From positions 296,001-360,000 of the forward strand of contig JAEMWC010000342.1 in the NCBI GenBank assembly GCA_016490735.1: DNA of 64,000 nt. Reading direction: 5' to 3'. The notes beneath the pieces were generated by a model. The model was not told where the DNA came from, did not search any database, and was given only the letters and a program-made list of their open reading frames with translations. Within the stretch, counting starts at the first letter, position 1. The number at the start of each line of letters is the position of its first letter. This DNA comes from Pachyseris speciosa (taxonomy: Eukaryota; Cnidaria; Anthozoa; Scleractinia; Pachyseridae). Shown in pieces: positions 45,614 to 56,299 of this stretch. The position numbers were made by a program, and so were the translations under genes.

Positions 45614-48168
45614 CAAGTGTTGTAATTATTGTAAGTTATAAATGGTTGAGCTGTAAAGCAATTTTCAAGGGATATATGTTTATAGGGGTCTATGGATATA
45701 CACTGCAAAGAAACAGACACGAACCGATAAATGATGCCTGTTGTCACGTATCGGAAAACGTCGATTCACCTTGTGTCTTTGAAGTCTGAACAACTAATAT
45801 GTTAAAAGAAGTGTCCATACGAATGTTTGCAAGTTCAACTGCGAGAAGAAAGCTTTTAACATGTTCGAACTTACCTCCAGATGTTTTTAATTAGACTGCC
45901 GTGTTTCCCCGTGTCCGCTCCATTAAGAGGTAGTACATTTTCTGAATTTTGTTGAATAACTCAAGTACGGGATATCATACACCCCTGAGACTTTGACAGG
46001 TAGTTTATTTACTATTTTTCCACAATATCTCAATTTCTGGACATCAGTTTTTAGTTGCGTGAGTTGAAACTGACCGCAGAAACGTTCGGCTTTCTTATGT
46101 TTCAAATTACCCTAGATTGACGTATTTGTAAACAGTTTCACTCTGTTGATTATTTTTCTCCTCACATTTCACCGAGACGCCATTAACCTTTATGCGAAAT
46201 AAAATTACATCGTTCGATGAGCGCTTTCTTTCTCAAACAAATATCCATCGAAGCGAAAACAAGTGTGCTTAGTTTTTTTTTTTGGAATTATTACGATGAA
46301 CCTCTGTGACCAAGAGGTCATTGTTCCTACCTCTGAGTCAGCTAATCCGGGGTCGATATCTATTAATGGCATATATCGCAGGCTTTTTTGTTTCGTTTCT
46401 CTTTTTCTTCTTCTTTTTTACAAGTGTTACAGTTATTGTTCTCAATGGTTGAGCTGTAAAGCAAGTTTGTAATTTTAGGGGGATATATGTTGATAGGGGT
46501 CTCAAGAAATAGACTCCAACACAAGCTAAGCTCAAGGCGTCCGATGTAAGAAAGACAGACTTCTCTCTATTATTTTGTTTAGCGTTAAATTAGGGATACA
46601 ATGCTGTTTTTTGCAAGCCGAGTTTAGGCTAATTGTAGCCTCTTGTTAACTGTAGATTGTTAGTGTGGAATTCTGTTCTGAATAAATGTAAGCTATTATG
46701 AACAACCATATGCAACTGTACTTTAATCGCGTGTTAACACGGAATAACTCCACTGAAATGTATACATGCAGTCAAGTATTTTCATGTTCTTTGCGGAAAT
46801 TACGTTTATATGTAGAGCGAAATTGAAGTTCGGATTTTTGTGGAAAAAGACATTTTACTTTGGAACGCGTTTAACTAACATCCATACCTTGGGTATAAGA
46901 TCCATACCTTGGGTATAACATCGATACCTTAGGTATAACATCCATACTTTGGGTACAACATCCATACCTTGGGTATAACATCCCTACCTTGGGTATAACA
47001 TCCCTACCTTGGGTATAACATCCATACCTTGGGTATTACATCCATACTGTACTTTGGGTATAACATCCATACCTTGGGTATAACATCCCTACCTTGGGTA
47101 TAACATCCATACTTTGGGTAGAACATCCATACCTTGGGTATAACATCCATACATCTGGTATAAGATCCATACCTTGGGTATAACATCCATACTTTGGGTA
47201 TAACATCCATACCTTGGGTATAACATCCATACTTTGGGTATAACATCCATACCTTGGGTATAACATCCATACATCTGGTATAAGATCCATACCTTGGATA
47301 TAACATCCATACTTTGGGTAGAACATCCATACCTTGGGTATAACAACCATACCTTTGATATAACATCCACACTTTGGGTAGAACATCCATACCTTTGGTA
47401 TAGCATCCATACCTTGGGTATAACATCCATACCTTGGATATAACATCCATACTTTGGGTATAACATCCATACCTTGGGTATAACATCCATACCTTGAATA
47501 TAACATCCATACTTTGGGTAGAACATCCATACCTTGGGTATAACATCCATACATCTGGTATAAGATCCATACCTTGGGTATAAGATCCATACCTTGGGTA
47601 TAACATCCATACCTTGGGTATAACATCCATACCTTGGGTGTAACATCGATACCTTGGGTATAACATCCATACCACTGTACTATGAAGTCGGTACTTGTAT
47701 ATTTCCATCCTGTTTTACGTGCATCCTCGAGCGTTTGGGATATTGGGTGAAATCCACATACTCGATGAAACACGTCCATACATTTCGTAATTTTGGATTG
47801 ACTGTTAGGTAGACAAACTCCGTGGTATGTGAAATCCAATTGAATTTAGTAGAAAAAATCGGCTCGAGAATTATAAAATTAAAGGTATAAGAAAAACAAT
47901 GGAAAAAACTATACCATTTCATACGAAATAACCCAGTTTTTACAAACGCTGTTAAAAGAGGCAAAATCGCTGAAGAACAAGTATGGAAAATATCAAGAAA
48001 ATAATAAGACCATTTTTACAAAGTATGTGAATTACTGCAAAAAAGACTGGTAGCGTGCTGTATGTGAATAGAGCAGAAAAAAGCAGATTTTTACTGTACT
48101 GTACGAAACAGAGTCAATTTCTGGCTAGAAATCGTAAGTCCCGTTTTTTACGATCAAGTTCGCTATTA

Positions 48169-48204
<36 letters not shown>

Positions 48205-51200
48205 TTTATTAATTTCTATTGCGCAATTATCAATATAAATTTTCAATTGCGCATTACAATATGATCTTAATACAAATATATAAAAATACAAATGTAAATG
48301 TAAATTTAAATATATAAATACAAAAAGCATCAAATTTAACACTATAAAAAGGCTTGTCTAAAAAGATAAGTCTTGATCGCCGTCTTGAGTTTATTAATTG
48401 AATTTAGGTCCCTGATATCACTAGGAAGCTCGTTCCATTATTTGGGGGCGGCCACGAAGAATGACCGGTCTCCGAGAGTCTTGCTAGACTTCAATGCAGG
48501 ATAGTTTAACGTCAAAGAGTTCGTTGAACGAAGGCAATATCTACTTAATGACACATCTCTAATTGAGATTAATTCGCTAATATAGACGGGTGCCAGACCG
48601 TGAATAGCTTTAAAAGTAATTAAAAGCACTTTAAAGATGATTCTATATCTGACGGATGAAATCAATGATCAAGTACTAGGTCACATAACTCTGTTTTGTA
48701 AATCCAGTTGTTAAATTATGCAACGAATAGTCTCGTGCAGTGTCTCTCTATTTAAGCCACCCGTTTAACTCGGGGCATCTCAAAACAGATACGCAAGCCG
48801 GTAAGTCGGGAAGAATTTTCTACTCTCCCTCGTCACCCTTCGAGGCGTGACACACGGATGGTGCTTACGCACTCTGTCGCTCCTTGCCTCGGCCACAATC
48901 TTTTCCCATAACTTAATCACGCGAGACAATGAGAGGCATATTTAAAGAGTGAAAATGTTATACTATGGATAGTCACTACAAACAAATAGACTCGAACATC
49001 ATGATAAGCGCAATGTGTCCGATGTAAGAAGGACAGACTACTGTATTTTTACAGGCCCAAGTTTAGGCTAAATTTTAGTCTCTTGCTTAGGATCTAAGCG
49101 AGAAAACAGAAGTGGAAGCAAGGAATGGAAAAAAGTGGCCGGCCTTGGATGTGTTTTCGAAAAGCCTTCAATACCTGAAGAAAATTGCTACAGATGCTGT
49201 AAACGAGCGCCATCTCAGGTCAGAAAAGGATAACCCTGGTACAGATGTCATGTACAAGCCGCACCAAATCCAATGGGTTATAACAATTCCAGCAATATGG
49301 AGCTTTTCTGCTAAGGAATTTATGAGAAAGGCTGCTTACAAGGTAACCAATAGACGTACAAAATTCACTTTGGGAAGGAGGAAAACTAAAATATCAATTA
49401 TTAGCATTTCTGATCAAATAGTGATATATTATTCTTGTTTTTAACCCTTTAAGTGTCAAACGGACGAATTCGTCCGCTAGACAGGGCTACCAGTTTTAAG
49501 CTTTGCCATGTTCTCAAATTTAGAAAGCTGGTTATGATGGCCTGTTTATAGTGTCAACCAGTAACTGTTTTAGGCCTCAAGAGCCAATTAACAAAGGATA
49601 ACCTTCGTTTACCCTTCCATATCGTTGTTCCTTTTCAAGCAAAACCACAAAAGACCATTTTATGCACTAATGAGCAAAGCGAAAATCACACATCTTTGCT
49701 TTAACTCCTTTAATTTAAAATGTCCAGTTGAAAGCAAAATTTCCTAATGACAAAACACTTACTCTCATGACTGAGTATTTACCTTCGATTTACCTCTTGC
49801 GCCTACAGCGAGTCGAGCATCAGCCATTTTATTTGAACCACTTTTGAAAGCTTCTGCATTCCTCTTTGGCGCCCGAATTGCATTTTGGGAAATTCTGATG
49901 CCTCAGCGAAATGGAAGTCCCGCCATCAACAATGTCTAGAACCACTCGGACCTACTAGCAAAATGCTGTAAACACTGTGTTCTTTGCAAGTCAGATCTCG
50001 CCAAAATTGCCTTGCTAGGTCCAAGAATCCATCACAGAGCGGCGAGAGAAACAACTTCAAGTTCTGAGCCGCCATGCGACACGAACACTTTTGGCGCATC
50101 GCCCAGAATGCTATTGTCTTTCGCGACATTTACTTACAGTGTCTACTTTCTCAATGCGCGGAATAATAATTGAAGAGATTAAGTTTTCGGAAAACCGACT
50201 TCTCTCGTGAAAGAATCGGTGGCCGTCAATGAAAGGGTTTGATGTGCGAAGTAATTCTCAAGGTGTGATAAAGTTAACAATGGCGTCCTAATAAAGGCGG
50301 TCCACGCGCTCTTTACAAAGCGTATTGTCGACAAATTCGTGTGCAACCAGATTCTCTTCTTCTTGTTGTTGTTTCTTTTTCTGACATGTTATATTTGTAA
50401 TGGTCTGAGCGCGATATCCAAAAATTACTGGCAAAACAATCTTCCTTTTTATAAGGAGTTGCCGAATAGCAAGTACGATGTGCGGAACACTCGCGCGTAT
50501 TTCATGGTTTTGATTTTTAAAACTCAGCCGGTCAAAGCAGATTTTCCAGATTGTCGATACGTTGATCGCGCACTTTAAAAAGAATATAGGTCTTAAAACC
50601 TAAGCCTCAAATCCTAAGCCTGTCACAGAAGCAAAAAGCAGGCGACGCGTCCTACGCCTGAGTGAACATTGTTTTGTGGGACAATTATTCAAATTTGGAT
50701 CACTGTTATGGTTTTAATGATCAAAGCATTAAAAACGTTTTAATCCAAGCGCTGTATTGTATTGTAGCACTGTTTGAAACCAGTTTAGAGCAACATGTAA
50801 AAGCGTGAGAGATACGAGCCCGGCTTTTACACATCACTATTGGATGGTAATTGTGATCGCTCAGTTAGAAATACCGACCCAAGCAATTGCTGCGGCATGT
50901 CCTATTGTTAACGGAGGCTTAGTTTTGAATACATTAAACTCTAGCGGGAATTTCAAAGCAAGCCCGAGCTATTGTCATGCAACTGCTGGGCAGCAACAAG
51001 CCGACGATGTCAGTAGGAAAGATTCAAAGTTGAGATTTCCAACCACTTTGAATCATTCTTTTCATCTGAAAATTAGCAGGGAGCTTCTTTAAGTAACAAG
51101 GAAACAAAGCCATATGCTAACTCTTAACAAGAGCGACTTGCTACGAAAAAATTCGGCTATGAATAATTTCCTCATACCGCAAAAGTCCCAAAATAGGCCG

Positions 51201-52306
51201 ACTTCAAGTACAATTTCCAACCACTTCCATTGCTTGAAAAAACCCGAAAAAAGTCTGGATTCCTTCAGTGAGGTCTCATTTACAAAAGCCATATGCTAAC
51301 TCATTGAAAGCGCGAAAAGGTAGCTCCAAAATGCGAATAAAATATGCGCTGGTAGTCGCCTCTGCGCCAATTTCTCTTTTGTGGGAGTGTCTAATCTCAT
51401 TAGTGAATTTCAAATCTCGCGCGGCCCCCTTGAAAAAGTCCCGGATGAGTCGCGTCATTCTGGGCGATGGTCCCAGTCGGCATGAAATTATCCCTCAGTC
51501 GTGGTTTCCTTCCGAGGTTTGCCTCTACTCTCCATTCCAGCTTAATGATGCCAGCCTGGGAGCTTCTGCAGTGAAAAATGGCTCGCAAACACACTAATAA
51601 ACCGAGTACCTACCGATTACAACTTGTTACGGTCACGAGCAAAACAACAATGGTTCAAATTGGTGATGTCACAATAAAACTTGAGTCCTTGGTATTCTAG
51701 AGCAGCGAACGCTTCAAGGCAGACTTTCATATAGGACAGTTAAATACCTTTTAATTACCTCCATCAAGAAAATTGCCCCAAGATTCTAAGAAATTTGCCA
51801 ATTAAAGGTTTAATACCGCTTCAATTTGTGCCCTTGAAGCGATTTAGAAACTGTTTCAAACAAAGTAGTTGGCGACTATGATTTTGGTTTGAGTTTTACG
51901 TTTCGATGACCCTTTCGTTTAACGTTTACATGCTAGGAAAGTTAAATTCGTTCTCAGGACGTATCCGGGTGTTTTAACCATTTCATATCTCCAAGAAATC
52001 CTAGCATCCGCTTGCTTGTATTAAAGGTCTAAATGATAATTGGGGTGTAATTTGATTATACATACGCTCCAGACTTGCATTTTAATGACATATATAAGGC
52101 AAATCCTTTTTTTTAACTGTCTTCATAGGCGGGAATAGCAACTCCTGAAGATCCTGATCAGTTGATCCTCGCTCTGGAACCGGAAGCTGCCTCGTACTAC
52201 TGCAGAAAGTTGCCGTTCAGCAGCTTCAAAGGAAACCGAGGGAAAGAGGTTGTGATGGAAACGTTGGACAATGAAAAGGTTCCATATATGGTGGTTGATA
52301 ATGGAG
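37622..52306 (+). CDS. HSPA12-like Hsp70-family protein, first three coding exons
   Basis: Cytosolic ATP-binding Hsp70 relative of the HSPA12A/B type. Exons 37622-37927, 49091-49342 and 52129-52306 join in phase 0, 0 and leave phase 1, giving 245 residues. Seen: the N-terminal phosphate-1 loop VIIAIDFGTTYSGFGYVF; LLYFDKFKLLLH; then MPAL-like KKWPALDVFSKSLQYLKK and IQWVITIPAIWSFSAKEFMR; then LILALEPEAASYYCRKLP and VPYMVVDNGG (phosphate-2 region). HSPA12 proteins have no typical Hsp70 substrate-binding domain and are about 600-700 residues, so the rest must lie further right; I found no later exon before the window edge. The ATG has A at -3 and G at +4. Confidence 0.9.
38115..38520 (+). pseudogene. 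L1/Tx1-like LINE RT fragment, left part
   Basis: Encodes IIYNFLWNGPDKIARSAAIN followed by GGLNLMDLGYFNLITE, the C-terminal region of L1/Tx1-clade reverse transcriptase ORFs, with frameshifts further on. Continues at 40040 after a 1.5-kb insertion. Confidence 0.65.
38565..40010 (+). mobile_element. Dispersed repeat family, copy 1 (with internal tRNA-like segment)
   Basis: Starts with a CG-rich palindrome (CCCGGGCTGCGCGCG ... GCGCCCGGGTC), then CCGACGGTTCTTCTTTTTCG, and ends near GATGTAAGAAAGACAGACTT and GCAAGCCCGGGTTTAGG. A part of about 170 bp is duplicated inside (38700-38830 and 39055-39190). At 39655-39710 CCTCTGTGGCCTAAAGG and GGGTTCGATGTC look like decayed pol III A and B boxes around a CTGC/GCAG stem. 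It splits the L1-like fragment. Confidence 0.65.
40040..40560 (+). pseudogene. L1/Tx1-like LINE RT fragment, right part
   Basis: Encodes RSFQFKFLVYANVRLAKIGF and FYECPFTKSLFEK-like text (HALILYECPF with frameshifts), then FIILAKLHIW-like sequence; this is the downstream continuation of the fragment at 38115-38520. Confidence 0.6.
40853..41044. repeat. 20-bp minisatellite, short array
   Basis: About nine copies of TATAACATCCATACCTTGGG with variants and one or two irregular units. Same unit as the array at 46875-47672. Confidence 0.95.
43096..43443. repeat. Near-perfect 348-bp palindrome
   Basis: The left arm (43096-43262) is the reverse complement of the right arm (about 43278-43443) with almost no differences; the loop is about 15 bp. 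The arms contain no known element ends. Confidence 0.92.
43940..44500 (+). pseudogene. Penelope-like element RT, upstream part
   Basis: After a PESTILVSFDVTSLYTNINH segment and one frameshift near 44065, 44075-44500 reads as the palm of a Penelope-type reverse transcriptase: FLQKKGTAMGTKMAPSYATL, YLENELYS, then RFLDDCYINWP (catalytic DD) and ELPFLDVMI. The ORF is interrupted by the tRNA block and continues at 45378. Confidence 0.85.
44584..44658 (-). tRNA. tRNA-like gene copy A
   Basis: Cloverleaf: acceptor TCTCCAG with CTGGGGC (one mismatch), D-arm GCTC/GAGC, T-arm with TTCAAAT loop and GTGGG/CCCAT stem. The anticodon position reads AGA, but there is no long variable arm as Ser tRNAs have, and the anticodon stem has an A-A pair. 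Followed by a hairpin with a T run (CTCGGATTTTTTTTCCGAG). Has T in place of C in the anticodon stem compared with copies B and C. Confidence 0.6.
44919..44993 (-). tRNA. tRNA-like gene copy B
   Basis: Same sequence as copy C (anticodon-stem TCCGA), 335 bp from copy A in tandem. Pol III A box TAGCTCAGTGG and B box GGTTCAAATCC are present. May be transcribed, but is part of a mobile block. Confidence 0.6.
45250..45324 (+). tRNA. tRNA-like gene copy C (inverted)
   Basis: Inverted relative to copies A and B; identical to copy B along the cloverleaf, with the same downstream hairpin and T run. Confidence 0.6.
45378..45557 (+). pseudogene. Penelope-like element RT, downstream part
   Basis: DIYYKPTDSFQYLPYTSSHP, then NNIPYNLARRICMIVENQDI and RRLHDLKQILL continue the RT frame that stopped at 44500. 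It ends in the TA microsatellite, so the GIY-YIG part is missing. Confidence 0.8.
45562..45612. repeat. (TA)n microsatellite
   Basis: About 25 TA units between the Penelope-like fragment and a partial copy of the dispersed family (45613-45680). Confidence 0.97.
45728..46650 (+). mobile_element. Dispersed repeat family, copy 2
   Basis: Matches 39058-40010 of copy 1 (GTTGTCACGTATCGGAAAAC at the left, GCAAGCCGAGTTTAGGCTAA at the right) and lacks the CG-rich head. A tRNA-like stretch remains at 46296-46362. Confidence 0.7.
46875..47672. repeat. 20-bp minisatellite, long array
   Basis: About 40 head-to-tail copies of TATAACATCCATACCTTGGG, with recurring variants (ACTTTGGG, ACATCTGG, AAGATCC) that form higher-order blocks of about 120 bp. 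All three minus frames are open across it; the predicted peptides are artefacts. Confidence 0.97.
48168..48670 (-). mobile_element. 3' end of a CR1/L2-type LINE, minus strand
   Basis: Reads VRYRIIFKVLLITFKAIHGL, then SKTLGDRSFFVAAPK, a stop, and WNELPSDIRDLN, a C-terminal RT fragment with one nonsense change. The (AAT)n run at 48168-48205 is its 3' tail. Confidence 0.8.
48975..49080 (+). repeat. Fragment of the dispersed family, next to the exon 2 acceptor
   Basis: CAATGTGTCCGATGTAAGAAGGACAGACT and CAGGCCCAAGTTTAGGCTAAA (in part) match the 3' end of copies 1 to 3. The HSPA12-like exon 2 begins only about 10 bp later, so the repeat may supply its polypyrimidine tract. Confidence 0.6.
49091..49342 (+). 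CDS. HSPA12-like exon 2
   Basis: 84 codons, phase 0 both ends; acceptor GTCTCTTGCTTAG/GATCTA, donor TACAAG/GTAACC. Encodes KKWPALDVFSKSLQYLKKIA and IQWVITIPAIWSFSAKEFMR. AGs at 49102 and 49109 are weaker choices; the second would break the frame. Confidence 0.85.
49343..52128 (+). other. HSPA12-like intron 2 (2.8 kb)
   Basis: No gene or clear mobile element recognised. A short direct repeat, CAAAGCCATATGCTAACTC-like, occurs at about 51105 and 51283. Confidence 0.6.
52129..52306 (+). CDS. HSPA12-like exon 3
   Basis: 178 bp; acceptor CTGTCTTCATAG/GCGGGA, phase 0; donor AATGGAG/GTATGC, phase 1. Encodes LILALEPEAASYYCRKLPFS and VPYMVVDNGG, a very typical HSPA12 stretch. Confidence 0.9.
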
Positions 52307-52399
52307 GTATGCTTTTTTCTACGGTAAATAAACAGGTTTAAGAGAAAAAGAAAACAAACTGCCGATATAAACATGACAAACCAACGTATGTTTTAGGAA

Positions 52400-52775
52400 C
52401 TTGAATTCATTGCAAACTTAACGTTTCGTAGGTTACAACATACATCTTCAGAAGTGACAGTTATAAAAATTTGGGCGAAATTTAAAAGTTAAAGCGAAGT
52501 ACTGATATAGAGGTTAAAAATATACTACTAATATAAACAATAACATCCGGCCAATTTAATAAAGCCAGAGTTTTTCACTGCCAACGTTATCATTTAGGGC
52601 AGGTTTTAGGTCCCTTGTCAAAACTTCAAAGTGATCCCATTTGATGTTGTGACCAGTTGAGATTGTGTGATCAGCAACGGCGGAAGTCTGTCTGAGTCAG
52701 AGCTCTGAAATGTTCGGTCGTCCGGTCATGTAAACGACGCTTTGTTTTGCCAATGTAAAAGGCATCACTATGAGA
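52400..52775 (-). mobile_element. Penelope-like element 3' end with GIY-YIG fragment
   Basis: On the minus strand, AFYIGKTKRRLHDR and EHFRALTQ are the core of the GIY-YIG endonuclease domain, then AVADHTISTGHNIKWDHFEV (after a frameshift) and VGSEKLWLY with TAA at about 52558. The 3' part has CTGAAGA...CTACGAAACGTT (52418-52456), a hammerhead-type core. Confidence 0.8.
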
Positions 52776-53125
52776 GGTGATCTCCGCCAAAATTATGTTT
52801 CAAATTGTGTTATACAGAATCTCCAATTTTTCTTACTGGCAATCAAATTCTTTTCTAAAGAGTTGGAACAGAAATTGAGACACCACAAAAGAAATTGAAG
52901 CAACAGAACAGAAATTAAAACATGAGAAGTGAAATAAAGACACTAAAACTGAAATTGGAGCAACAGAACAGAAATTACGAAACAATTAACAACCGATCCA
53001 ATTTCTGTTCTGTTGTATCAATTTCTATTCTGATAGGGGTGTGGCTCAAATAGGGAACCGAGCAGAACCTGGGTAAGAACTAGTTCTACATTGTAATTTA
53101 TGAAAATACATGCGATGCCTAAGTC
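52776..53125. repeat. Long inverted repeat, left copy
   Basis: About 320 bp that recurs in reverse complement at 56840-57172. It includes a degenerate 20-25-bp tandem unit with CAACAGAACAGAAATT. Confidence 0.9.
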
Positions 53126-55396
53126 ACCGCGTATAGAAAATTAATTCCTTGTTTGAAATGGTCGCTCGAGAGGAAACTACCTGTGGGGGAGGACTTTTAG
53201 CCCAATGTATCTCATTGTTAGAGGAGGTTAAAGAAATTATCGAGGGTCGGAGCAACACAACGACCAATACATCGCGCAGAATGCCTACTGTTTTGGGGAC
53301 ATTTACTTACTGTACGGCAAAAATTATAGATCTGTAATATTAGCGGTGAAGCGTAAACTGAGTGACTCTCATTGGTCCAAATATTCGCGCGCCGTGCTCC
53401 GCAGGGAATACTGCTTAGCTCATCAACTTGTCAGGGCGGAGGGCCACATAAGCTATTGTTCATTCTATTGTTACCTAATACCGCACCTTTGCAGTATGGC
53501 TGAATAAGTATAACAGATCCAATTTTTTAAAAGGCCGTTTGGCCTGCTTTATACTATTTGTGAATAGGGCAAGTTTTACCTTCCGCAAAACCCACGGCAA
53601 CAAACGTGGCGCTTTCACAGGCATTCGAACCTACGAAAACTTAAATGTCGATTTTCAAATTAAGTGAATAGCCTTGTCGCGCCTGAATCTTGAGTAGCTT
53701 ATGATCGAAAAAGCTAGCGCGCGCGTGCCTCTTCTTTGTTGCGAGAAAATGAGAATCGGCGGATGCTTTCGCCCAGTGCGTGGCCCACGCGCTCGCGTTC
53801 TCCTTCTCCGTTCAGTTGAAAATCGTAAGTAGAGTTTGTAACATTAACGTATGGTGGCACGATGTGAATTAACAACGAATGGATCGGGTTTTCGAAGAGC
53901 TCTGAAAAGAGCTACCATCACTTCTGTATTTATTGGTCGCGCACGCCGAAATCTTTGTTTTGTCCGTAGATCGTGAATAAAACAGCTGATGCTTATGGCG
54001 ATTTTAAAATTCGCGGTAGTTATGAATATTTTTTTCATGCAGAGTGGTTTTCGACAATAGGCATTGTTTCATTTGACAGGCATTGTTATTCATGTTTGGG
54101 CTGAAAACAATAGCTCGCCAGCTCTGAACGAACCATTTTCAAACTGAAAAACCTAAAGGTTCCTCTCGACCAATTTTCGAATTAAAACGGATTCTTTTCA
54201 AGGAAAGACTCGTCTGCCATTTGCCGTGCGTGAAAGTCTCATTGGTATGTTACCTTTCACAAAATTGTTCTCCAAAATGACTGTCCACACGAAAATTTGC
54301 AAAATTTTCTGTATATTCAAGAGGAAAAACGTAAAACTTCTACTTTCTCGATTTCATTCTTTTTTAGTGAAAATTGTAGACTAATCCTTGAATTTCAAGA
54401 AGCCGTGCGTGAACCTTGAGATTATCATTTCTGAGACTCGGGAAAGTGAATTTTGCTAACCCTACACTCTTAGTTTCGGCGCATTCTCTAATTTATAGCT
54501 CTTTAAAGCGCGATCAAATTAGAATTTGCCGCTGCAGTGGCTATGAATTATTCATGATGTCCAGGCATTCTGCTCGATGACCGCAATGAATGGCAATGAG
54601 ACATCAGCCCGCCGTCATGCAAGTGAAACAGAAGTTTCTCAGTTGGCTCCAGGCAGAGCCACGCGCTCAAAGAATAATTCAAAATTTAAGGTCGTTGTTT
54701 TCGACTTTATACTCAGCTAGATCTGTTCCCGGACCATCTTCGTCTGTAGGGAACAATTCTTATAGGCTGCTCAAGGTGTATACAGACGAAACACGATAGG
54801 AAATTCAAAGACCTTCAAAGTTTAGCTCTAACGAGGCACACAAAAACCTCCCTTTTCTGTATGAGGTCGGGGGAGTATTTTTAAAGGTTTTTCTCAGCAA
54901 GGGCTGGTTTTGTATTGGGTGCTATTTGTTCATTAGAATCTGTTTGAGATTCTAAAGGGACTGACGGGCGATATTCTGTAACAAACGGCAAAATTAGATT
55001 GCGTGTTTTTTGTTTATTTTGTAGAGACGACATTCTTTCACTATAATTAACTCCCGACAGGGTCATGTTAACAAGGTTATCTGGATAACATCTAAAATCA
55101 CTTTTGTTTAAATAGAGCAGAGTTCCCTTTAAATTTTTCTTTTGAAGAGTTAGTTCTAACAGGAGCCCACCTGATTCTAAGAGCTTTCTTAGATAATTTG
55201 CTGACGCCCGAAGGGTGACAGGAGTTAAAATGCCGGCTGAAATGCGTGAATTGGATCTGTCGGTTTGAGGTGCGTGCGTACGTCAAGAATAGACTCCTTT
55301 TCAAATCTCTCGCCCTTGTATACCTCAGAATGTTCGATGATCGACATTTGGTCCTGAGACCGTAGAGTATGCCTTATCTCTAGGTTGTTTTACATC

Positions 55397-56293
55397 ATTA
55401 TTACTCGGGCTGCCCGCGTCTCGCGCGGCGCTCGGGTCTAAGATTACCGACGGTTCTTCTTTTTCGTCGTCAAGTATCATCCACAAAGCTCACTTCCGGC
55501 GTTTCTGCGCAAGCGCTAACTATTTTTAACAGAGTGATGCCTGTTGTCACGTATCGGAAAATGTCGATTCACCTTGTGTCTTTTGAAGTCTGAACAAACA
55601 GTATGTTAAGAGAAGTGTCTATGCGAATGTTTGCAAGTTCAACGGCGAGAAGAAAGCTTTTAACAAGACCAAAATTTAACTCCAGATGGACTGCCGTGTT
55701 CCCCGTATCCGCTCCATTGAGATGTACATTTTGTTGAATAACTCAAGTACGGGATATCACACACCCTTGAGACTTTGACAGGTAGTTTATTTACTATTTT
55801 CCCACAATATCTCAATTTCTGGACTTTAATTTTTGAATGATAAGCGATTAGTTTTTACAAATGTACTAGCGTCACTTGAAACTGTCCACAAACGTTCCTT
55901 TCTTGTGTTTCAAATGACCCTGGATTGACGTATTTGTAAACAGTTTCACTCTATTATTTTTGAACTTTTACACCAATATTTTGACTATATACAGAACATT
56001 AAGCTTGTAATTACACATACAGTATGTCTGGGCTGCCTGTGATATCACGGGCTTTATTTTTTCTGTTTCTCTTTTTCTTGTTCTTTTAGAAATATTTTTT
56101 ACAAGTGTTATAATTATTGTTCTCAATGGTTGAGCTGTATTTTAGAGGAATATATGTTGATAGGGGTCTAAAGAAATAGACTCCAACACAAGCTAAACAC
56201 AATGCGTCCGATGTAAGAAAGACAGACTTCCCTCTATTCTTTTGTTTAGCGCTAAGTTAGGGATACAATACTGTTTTTTGCAAGCCCGAGTTT
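55397..56293 (+). mobile_element. Dispersed repeat family, copy 3
   Basis: CG-rich head (TCGGGCTGCCCGCGTC...GGCGCTCGGGTC), CCGACGGTTCTTCTTTTTCG, and tail GCGTCCGATGTAAGAAAGAC then GCAAGCCCGAGTTTAG. It has lost the tRNA-like segment, with unrelated sequence at about 55950-56035. Confidence 0.7.
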
Positions 56294-56299
56294 AGATTC

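Larger units (their letters stand above)
37928..49090 (+). other. HSPA12-like intron 1 (11.2 kb), a repeat sink
   Basis: Contains two halves of an L1/Tx1-like RT (38115-38520, 40040-40560), two copies of a 1-kb dispersed family (38565-40010, 45728-46650), two arrays of a 20-bp minisatellite, a 348-bp palindrome, a Penelope-like RT split by a tRNA block, a TA microsatellite and a LINE 3' end. The stretch 41060-43095 has nothing I can name. Confidence 0.75.

Noticed and set aside
46875..47672. CRISPR-like array
   Set aside because: Units are contiguous 20-bp tandem copies without unique spacers, in an animal genome.
47004..47839. Minus-strand ORFs with repeated Tyr-Gly-Cys-Tyr-Thr-Gln text, and similar ones at 40842-41212
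   Set aside because: Products of the 20-bp minisatellite, which has no stop in any minus frame; all three frames are open.
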